This document shows, piece after piece, positions 52,271-62,522 of a stretch of 62,522 nt of DNA. The notes below the pieces were generated by a model that saw only the letters and a list, made by a program, of their open reading frames with translations, was not told where the DNA came from and searched no databases. Each line of letters opens with the position of its first letter. The first letter of the stretch is position 1. This DNA comes from Oppiella nova (Eukaryota > Arthropoda > Arachnida > Sarcoptiformes > Oppiidae): the NCBI GenBank assembly GCA_905397405.1, contig CAJPVJ010000027.1, positions 1 through 62,522 of the forward strand, given 5' to 3'. The position numbers and the translations under genes are program-made.

Positions 52271-53479
52271 TCAGAACAAAATATTGAATTTTTCACTTTT
52301 GGGCACTTTATTGATGACAAGCCTTCCGTCATAACTAAGTGACGCGAAAATCCAGGGATCGCTTACAGACCACTCGACCGCATACACACTGTCCTCGTGC
52401 TCCTCATACGTGGCGATCACCCCATCGATGGCCGAAGAGCTCTTGTTATGAGTGACTCCATTGTCTTCGTCTGCCATCTCGTCTTCGAGCAGATGTCCGA
52501 AGGGTTGTGAGGCCACAGACACGGCTCGTATGAGCACTACTCGCGAGTCACTGCTGGACGTGAGGACCAGTTGGTCGTGGAAGAGGTTATATCTGACGGA
52601 CCAAACCCAGTGCGAGTGATTGGTCAGTGACAGCACCGGTCGCGTAGTGTTGCGGACGTCCCAAAAGCGGGTCTCGCAGTCGTCGCCACAACTCGACAGA
52701 TAGTACTGAGCGTTGGGATTGAAGTCCAGATCCCGAACCAGTTGTGAGTGAGAGTTAGGTATAGACCAGGCGTTGGTGTTGGAAGTGCTCTTCACTCGCA
52801 GGTCTTTCGCGTAAATACAGTTGGAGTTCGCGATTCCTATGAGACCACAGTTGGAGTGCGGACTCCACCTGAATGTCGTTATCTTATTGAATCGGTTGGA
52901 ACTCTTTGTGGTGACATTAAAGTCGGCATTAATTGTCGACACGTTTTTGTGGCTTTCGAACAGGGTATTCTTCTCAAATAACAGTCACTTACTGTACTAA
53001 ACTACCGGTAGAAGACCTACGGTCTGTCGCCAAGACGGCTATAAGAGAAGCGGGCAGCCGAGATTTAGTGTGTGAAAACAGTTAACTGAAGAAGTGGTCG
53101 AGTCTTCATCTGTCAATGGTTTGGACATATCTATGGGAAGTGTCCAAAGAGAGCAGTGGTTCTCCACTTTACCGGCGAATGTCTGCGATTGCGATGAATA
53201 ACAGGTTGTCATGAGTTGCGAGTGTTTGGGATGTGTGGACACGTCCCACACCTCACCACAAGAGTGTCTGAACACGGCTTTCGACAGACTATTGCTGTCC
53301 TCCAGGTACTCCAACAAATGGATCTGATTTTCATTCTTCAGGGATTGTGTGCCCACCAGAAACGCGTGCTTACAGACGCGTCTCCACAGGCGTAACCTAC
53401 TCGACGTGTCCCTAGACGAGACTTTGAGCTCTGGTATTTAGTCACCACTGAGGAGAAGTAAGTCACTGAGCTACCGGTA
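52271..53479 (-). CDS. EIPR1: EARP and GARP complex-interacting protein 1 (TSSC1), WD40
   Basis: WD40 propeller partner of the EARP/GARP tethering complexes, involved in endosomal recycling and dense-core vesicle biogenesis. Complementing blocks 52934-53060 and 53363-53489 yields one uninterrupted frame of 402 codons plus stop (human 387). The start MAIESLNEEESPLIYGLEFQ and the middle TAVWHPEDGHQIMSFTDNK lie in blocks. Plain parts include FLVGTQSLK-like [77 protein letters not shown] and [14 protein letters not shown]-like C-terminal repeats. Read plainly, the gene has no start and a gap of about 125 bp. It is intronless and divergent from JMJD4. Confidence 0.95.
52934..53060. other. In-place complemented block (EIPR1 middle)
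   Basis: Complemented reading gives NIGRTAVWHPEDGHQIM and SFTDNKLFLWDKLS, a normal WD40 blade, in frame on both sides. Edges within a few bases. Confidence 0.93.
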
Positions 53480-53489
53480 ACCTAAGTTA
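53363..53489. other. In-place complemented block (EIPR1 5' end)
   Basis: Complemented reading supplies the start codon at 53479 and SPLIYGLEFQSRSL, joining FLVGTQSL in frame. Confidence 0.95.
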
Positions 53490-53687
53490 ACAAGTGATCA
53501 GTCAATGAAAGTGTAGTTTTGTTGTAATCGTTGAGTCAAACAGACATTCAATGCATTCATTCATACATTCACTCAATGAATGACTCAATGAGTCAATGAG
53601 TGAACACATGTTTGTAGTCAACAAACAAACACTCAGTCATTGACTGAAAGTTTGGTTTTTAAAGTTTGAGTGATAAACACAAATCAT
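53490..53687. promoter_or_regulatory. Divergent promoter EIPR1 / JMJD4 with CATT repeats
   Basis: About 208 bp between divergent start codons, containing many ATTCA/TGAAT and CAATGAGT repeats at 53540-53615. A bidirectional promoter is inferred from layout. Confidence 0.5.
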
Positions 53688-54982
53688 ATGATGTCTGATC
53701 CCATCCCAAGACTTAATGCAAATACAAGTTATGAGTACTTCTATAACCAATTCTTAGTGCAAAACAAAGTCTGTATATTTGAGGGATTGACTCACTCATG
53801 GAGAAGTTGTAAGGAATGGCAGACAAGTGATGGTAAACCAAATTTGGATCTCTTGAGCCGATTATTCGGTGAGTTCTTGTAATTGAGTGAATGATTTGAT
53901 GTGAGAAACTAATGTCTGGACCAACTCTAAGGCGAGGCATTGGTTTGTGTCTCTGATTGCAACGCAAAGTATTTCAACTCAAACCCCAACCAAGAGATGA
54001 CTTTCAATGAATACATCGATTACTGGAAAAGAGTGCAAAGACTTGATCACAACTATTCCTCCAATGATTTGAAGATATTATACCTAAAGGACTGGCATTT
54101 TGTCAGTCAGTTCCCCGACTATAATGCATACGAAAGACCCGTTTATTTTGAGTCCGATTGGGTTAATGAGGCCTTCATTGGACACCAACTCAACGATGAC
54201 TTCCGATTCGTATATATGGGACCAAAACACTCCTCGTATACACCCTTTGCTACCATTCCTTTGATTAGTTGAATAAGACTTTTAAACAAGTAATGAGCCC
54301 ATGATTTGATGATTTGTTTGATGCCAACAGAACTCCATTACACGTGGATGTCTTCGGATCATTCAGTTGGTCGGCCAACATATGCGGTACAAAGAAATGG
54401 CTGATTATTCCTCCGGGGAATGAGCCGCAGATCAAAGCCCTTAACGGCAATCAAATGCCACATAATTTCCACTCAATTACCGACTCGTCGACTCATTTGC
54501 GAGCTATGAATGGCTTTGAAGTGATCCAAAAGAGCGGTGAAATTATTTTCATTCCCAGCGGTTATATCCATGAAGTAGTCAACACAGAGGACACCATCTC
54601 TATTAACCACAACTGGTTTAACGCAACTAATATTCACTTCATTTTCTGGTTATAATACGCTCGTAACTTACTTCACCTCTGTCTTAATCGGCTAAACTCC
54701 CGATAATAGCTGAATTTACTCACCGTGTTACTCACGGTTTGCAATGAAGTTTACGTAAAGCCATACTTAAAGGTTCAATTCTTTGATTGTTTGCGATTAA
54801 TATCACAAAGAATTAAATTGGAGGCTCAAGAAGACAGCCATTCATATCGGTTCTCCTTCAGAGTGCAGTCGGACACGGATTCTTTGAAATCACTTTTACT
54901 ACACATTCAATCCAACAATTTATTAAAGTTTTTAAATTTTAATAATGAGATTAGTTTAATAGAAAACAATATTAACAAATAG
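53688..54982 (+). CDS. JMJD4: JmjC-domain lysyl hydroxylase JMJD4
   Basis: Fe(II)/2-oxoglutarate oxygenase; the human enzyme hydroxylates translation release factor eRF1. Exons 53688-53868, 53932-54235 and 54331-54982 give 378 codons plus stop (human about 417-463). Visible motifs are VCIFEGLTHSWRSCKEW near the N-terminus, LKDWHFVSQFPDY, and FRFVYMGPKHSS. The iron ligands are H and D in TPLHVDVF and the distal H in IPSGYIHEVVN, with SINHNWFN following. The block near 54650-54776, complemented, restores RALNEVETELADLRAII and NEWHNECQTLLQMHFGMNFQ before FFDCLRLISQRI. Two ATGs lie at 53688 and 53691. Confidence 0.93.
54650..54776. other. In-place complemented block (JMJD4 C-terminal region)
   Basis: Plain reading stops at 54653. 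Complemented reading continues with ALNEVETELADLRAII and NEWHNECQ, as in the JMJD4 family. Edges plus or minus 3 bp. Confidence 0.93.
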
Positions 54983-55690
54983 AACATTATAAATCAAAAG
55001 TCAATTAATGTTCCCAATGTTTACTTAATCCAAAGTCTAAGTCAGTTATGAGATAAACATTAATATTTAGCACGGGTAGATATTTGTATTCTTATAACTT
55101 ATTATTCGATATTCAGAATATTACAATTACTGTACAAATATTTTACCAATTCTTTTATATATAGTATATTATATTATATACCGTAATATTTATTAATCAT
55201 TTGTTGAGTTTGTTATCAAATGAAAATTTATCTGTTTTTATCAATAAAAAGTAACACAAACATGTTTTGATATACCGTATCACTCAAAATTTGTATATAT
55301 TGTAATAAATAGTCTTATTCTGACCAAGCACAATATTTATCTGACAAAACAGGTCCATCACACAATCTACTCATAACCTGTCTCAAACAAATTTAGTAGT
55401 TTTACTGATAGTTTTAAAAGTCAAACAGAATAGTATTGATATTTTAGTTATTCTGTATCAAAAACCTGATGCCTCCCATCCCTCACATCCCTTCCACTAT
55501 TTTCTTTTTGTTGTAATCAATAAGTTTTAGTCAATGTTTCAAATATTTTAATTTTTATATAACATTTAGAATTGAAATTAAACTAAAGGCTCAAAGAATT
55601 AACAGAATTGTGTGTCTATTGGAAGCAAAACAATAAAAACAATTTGTTTTGAGCAATGAATTAATGCTTTACTTCCTTTACTGCTTCCCT
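54983..55690. other. AT-rich 3' flank of JMJD4
   Basis: No recognised feature. Confidence 0.5.
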
Positions 55691-55694
55691 GTCC

Positions 55695-56130
55695 TGTGAT
55701 TCCAGACCCAGTCCTATAAAGATATCACTTTAGAGGCCTTTTCACGCCGACGGATGAGCCCGCAGTCGACCCACTCTTCGAGGCAGACAAACCCTCACTC
55801 GAGTTGAGCGATGAGATCACGGCTGACGACCCCACGGCTGAAGAGCCCATTCCACTGATGGTTGATCCGCACACACTTGATCGGACCCCGGATATACTGA
55901 AGCCCACTTTTTAACCTCCGGTGCCCGACTGTGTATTAGAAGCAATGCCCGACACGGATGAGCCGGTGGTTCACACTCCAGAAGGTTTGGTCAAAAACTT
56001 TGAGGCCATCTTCTCGCCTATTTTGGACGCGTTTTTAACGCCTTCGACTGAATGGTCGAACCCGTCTGCAAGGGTCGGGGCTCTCCTGTCTGCGAACCCT
56101 GAGGACCCTCTTGATGTTAGTGTCTGTCTG
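55695..56130. other. Coding-like GC-richer block, strand unresolved
   Basis: Composition changes abruptly from AT-rich flank to balanced, exon-like sequence. The plus strand reads acidic and Pro-rich (ADKPSLELSDEITADDPTAE, then TPEGLVKNFEAIFSPILDAF) with one stop near 55912 and a plausible GTTAGT donor near 56118. The minus strand also reads open in parts (VEGVKNASKIGEKMASKFL; a Ser/Gly-rich segment), broken at the same place. A hidden complemented block may be confusing both readings. I do not recognise a family. Confidence 0.35.
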
Positions 56131-56588
56131 TCCCCCGCCCTCCCCTCCTCTTTCTAATAATTTTAATAATCTTAATCTTTGTAATAATTTTTATACATTT
56201 ATTACAAAGCTTAGGTTTACCGTTATTTGGCTGACTGTCGAAATACAACTTTTAAATGTTTGTCATCAAACAATTTTTAAAGTGTTTTCAAGTTTTCCAT
56301 ATTTTAATGTAGAATTTAAGTCTTTAATAATAATTTTTAGACAATTATTTTACAATGAATTTGTTTTAAACTTTATTTAAGTTTTCAAAACGATTTATGA
56401 GAACTATTTTTGTTTGTTACGATAATTACATGAATAACATACAGAATCTTTAATGAGAGTATTTTTATTATCAAATATTGACAGGTTTATGATTTATTCA
56501 ATTATAAGTTATGTTTAGTATATTACTTATTGAATATGATATTTGTCTCACTTCTAAAAGTTCTTGTTTTACATGAAAACCACACAAA

Positions 56589-57045
56589 TTATGGCCAAAG
56601 AAAAGAGTTTTGTTCGACTATTTGTTTCCAAGAGGGGGACGACAGCAGGTCTTCCATTGGGATCTCATATAACTCTTCACATGAACTCAAACTCAGGTCT
56701 AATTCATAATCCAAATCCAGTTTCGTTGAGTCATCGCTCGAACTCACGACTGATTTGTTTGTCTCGAAATGATTGTCCATTTTATATGAAGACGAGGTCT
56801 TATCATTTGATTCATTCTTTAGTCAAACAATAAAAGGATATTTTTATTATCGAAATAATAATCATTTATAAATACAATTTCTCTACCAAACAGATTAGCA
56901 TAATAATGATAGGCACCACTATTCTGTGCCAAATTAGCCCATTGAAACCCAAACCCCTTTTTGTATGATACAGTAAGCATCCAAATGTGAATCCCATAAC
57001 TCACTGAACTCTCGAGTGGTGTGTAATTTATATGAAGTTTAATAA
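56589..57045 (-). CDS. Two-exon coding-like fragment, unrecognised
   Basis: Frame about 57045-56880 (GFGFQWANLAQNSGAYHYYA...GREI) joins across a 59-bp GT-AG intron, in phase, to 56820-56589, an acidic Ser-rich C-terminus (DLDYELDLSLSSCEELYEIP) with a stop at 56589. The intron size fits other genes here. No upstream exon or family was recognised. Confidence 0.4.
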
Positions 57046-58714
57046 AACACAGAATTATGGATATTGAGGGGTGAGTTGGGGGAAGGGATTGCTATTATAA
57101 ACTCATTCATTAAATTAATCTTACAGTTTAAGCTGTATATCAACTTCGGACAGTGGCTATTAATATTATAATTTACAAAGTAGAGTATTGTACTGTATTA
57201 TGAATACTGTAGCATATAACCATCCATATTTATATTACTGTAATAAAGCTAAAGCATCTTATAATACTGTATATACAAGAATTGCAATTAATTCATACAT
57301 TGTAGTATGAAATCTTAATTTAGGATATAAGTTGTATTTAAATTTAGTATTATTTGTACAATAAGAATTTATTTTGTATTAAAATATAAGTAAAAGCACT
57401 AAATGATAGCATAATAACCTTGGTGCAAAACATAAAGCCAATAGAATACAAACCTTAAATTGGTTCCTCTTTTTAGATGATTTCGTTTTAAAAATCACAA
57501 AGGAAAACTCGCTTCTAAAGGAAAAAGATACTCAACAAACGCAGCTTTCGAAACGGAATAAATACTGTAATACGTCTCTAAGGCACCTAAACTCGTGTTT
57601 TAATTCGTTTAGGACAGGCTAATTACCCCAGTTTTCTGTCGTATTATCACAAGAATTCAAAGACATAGTGAAAAGCAGACCAATTGATGGTTTATTTGCA
57701 AACCACTGTTCGGCATAAGAAACTTTTCAAATGATTTAAGACTACAAGCTGTCTGTCGTATATAATGTGATAATTAATGTGGGTTCTATAGATTTCTTTT
57801 AATGTTTTGTATGAAAATTATGAGTAAACTGAGTCAACACAGGAATGGAGTATTGATTCAATGATAGCTTTATCTCAATTGCTTTTCCGGAATAAAGTGT
57901 TTGTTATTATTATAGCCTATGCTTATCACTGCCTTTATTTTGTCTCATATCTACCGCTGCGGCGATTAACCACTTTATGGATAATTAATTATTTAAATTA
58001 ACACTTATTGTGAACTTTAGAGTCATAAACACAATGTAATGCTATTAATAAAATAACAAAGTAAATGTGTTTCACATACAAAACTCTCAATAAGTCATGA
58101 AAACTATTCGTAAATTATTAATTAACAAAACTAATAAAGATAAATATACTAATATAGCATTATAAAGACCTTTAAAAATAAATATAAGTTTAGTTTATTA
58201 TCAGCTTACAACTCACTTTATTGAATAGTAATAAGCCTTAAATGATTTCAATTATATTATGACTATTTTGTATGTCATAAAAGACTCAAATGTTGAAAAT
58301 ATCAGATTAAGCCATAACTCCGGTGCTTTCTTTTCGTCATTTCTAAGCAATGATTACTCAGAAAATAAAGACAAGATATCTTTTATATGGAAAAAAGTCT
58401 TTTATTAAAATTTCACATAACTTACAGTACGGTATTGAATTGAAATTAAAACATTGAAATTTCATAAAATCAAATAAATTCCTAACTTATAAAAAATCAT
58501 TACATAAATTAAGCACTCATTAATTACTTAAAACCGTTAATCAAAAATTAGTCACATCGTAATTACGAATTTGTGAAATTATTTGCATTACAGTATATCA
58601 AGTGAATAATTGTACAGTAAATGTTATAAAAAATAGTCATTTGATAGACAATTAGTTATGAGTTGATATAAAATGTAAAAAATTAGCTAAAATGAAAAAT
58701 GGTATCAAATGCTA
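57046..58714. other. AT-rich intergenic
   Basis: No recognised gene. Expected to include the E(z) 3' end. Confidence 0.55.
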
Positions 58715-61771
<3,057 letters not shown>

Positions 61772-61801
<30 letters not shown>

Positions 61802-61898
61802 GAGAAACAGGTAGCGAAGGCTGTAAGTGACGATTACAGGTGACTATAATATTTACGTACAGACCAGTCACTATCACGTGCACACCGTGGTTTAGTTA
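61772..61898. other. In-place complemented block (E(z) 5' end)
   Basis: Complemented reading supplies a start codon at 61801 and MADSEVNGLE, joining GKKSHKIVVP in frame; exon 1 is then exactly 47 codons. The upper edge is inferred from length. Confidence 0.85.
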
Positions 61899-62522
61899 CC
61901 TAATCAATGGAAATGTGCTTAAAATACAAATATTATATGAAAATTGAGTTCATTTCTCGGTTTCACTGAATATTTGCGGTATTTTTCACAATAAATGCAC
62001 TGAAAAGCCGACCATTGGTTGCATTCAATGCGCGACTTTCAAACCAAACACTATTTCTTGCTTTTTATTCATTTAATGTTTTACAAGAATTTAATGTCTG
62101 TGACATTGAAGTGACATTGGTGCTTTCATATTACCATTATCATTTATTATAAATTAAATTAAAATCAAAATTAATTCAATTTATTCTTATATTTAAATTG
62201 TATCATTATACTTTATTTATAAAATGTATTTTGAAGTGATTTAAATTTACTATTACTGTATATAATTATACTATATATTTAAATATTGATTCAAAAATTA
62301 TCAATGTAATTGATTATTGTCATTAATTTATAAACCATTTAAATAATATTTTATCTTTAAAATACAAATAATTCAAATAATATAAAATATGAAATATTTT
62401 TCTAAAATATAATTACTAATTAATAATCCTATTAAAGTACTGTTGATATAACCTACTAAATGGTTAATGTTTTAAAATAATTCAGATACCAATTTAATCC
62501 ATACATTTAATAATAGTTCTCT
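61899..62522. other. AT-rich sequence upstream of E(z)
   Basis: Probably promoter and intergenic DNA. No gene recognised. Confidence 0.5.

Overview
This window looks like nuclear DNA from a small metazoan, probably an arthropod and perhaps a mite. That guess rests on a high A+T intergenic background, intron-rich genes with many introns of only about 50-70 bp, and a set of animal chromatin genes; species level is not supported. About 11 conserved genes can be read, nearly all from 16.6 kb rightwards.

Layout. 1-16.6 kb: AT-rich DNA with microsatellites and no gene I can support. 16.6-22 kb: RNASEH2B (-), with a complete urocanate hydratase gene UROC1 (+) nested inside its 4.1 kb intron; MPHOSPH6 (+) runs divergently. 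23.2-27.6 kb: BRPF/Br140 (-), divergent from ING3 (+, 29.0-31.5 kb), which converges on DCAF1 (-, 31.7-37.1 kb). 37-40 kb: intergenic with a diverged inverted repeat. 39.9-45.5 kb: an unrecognised coiled-coil gene (-), followed by a large palindromic duplication to 47.9 kb. 49-55 kb: two divergent pairs, MARS2 (-)/RABL3 (+) and EIPR1 (-)/JMJD4 (+). 55.7-57 kb: unidentified coding-like blocks. 58.7-61.8 kb: Enhancer of zeste (-).

The most striking observation is not a gene. In at least 18 places a block of about 127-128 bp is the base-by-base complement of the sequence that belongs there, complemented but NOT reversed. Read plainly, these blocks break nine conserved genes with stops, frameshifts, lost exons or lost start codons (UROC1, MPHOSPH6, BRPF, ING3, DCAF1, MARS2, EIPR1, JMJD4, E(z)). 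Complemented in place, each block restores family-conserved protein, splice sites and start codons in frame: UROC1 becomes 675 codons, DCAF1 1441, EIPR1 402 in one exon, ING3 470, MARS2 560, JMJD4 378, MPHOSPH6 151. Three blocks adjoin local duplications with an offset of exactly 128 bp, and one lies inside the 45-47 kb palindrome, where it matches a nearby copy read backwards. No known rearrangement complements a strand without reversing it, so I infer an assembly or consensus artefact, with a word size near 127. It matters in practice, because automatic annotation would call these genes pseudogenes or split them.

Functionally the genes cover chromatin (BRPF scaffold of MYST acetyltransferases, ING3 of NuA4/TIP60, E(z) of PRC2), ubiquitin ligation (DCAF1), RNA/DNA processing (RNase H2B, MPHOSPH6), translation (MARS2, JMJD4), trafficking (EIPR1, RABL3) and histidine catabolism (UROC1). 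Exon coordinates below are my own reading, may be off by a base or two, and assume the complemented reading inside the blocks.
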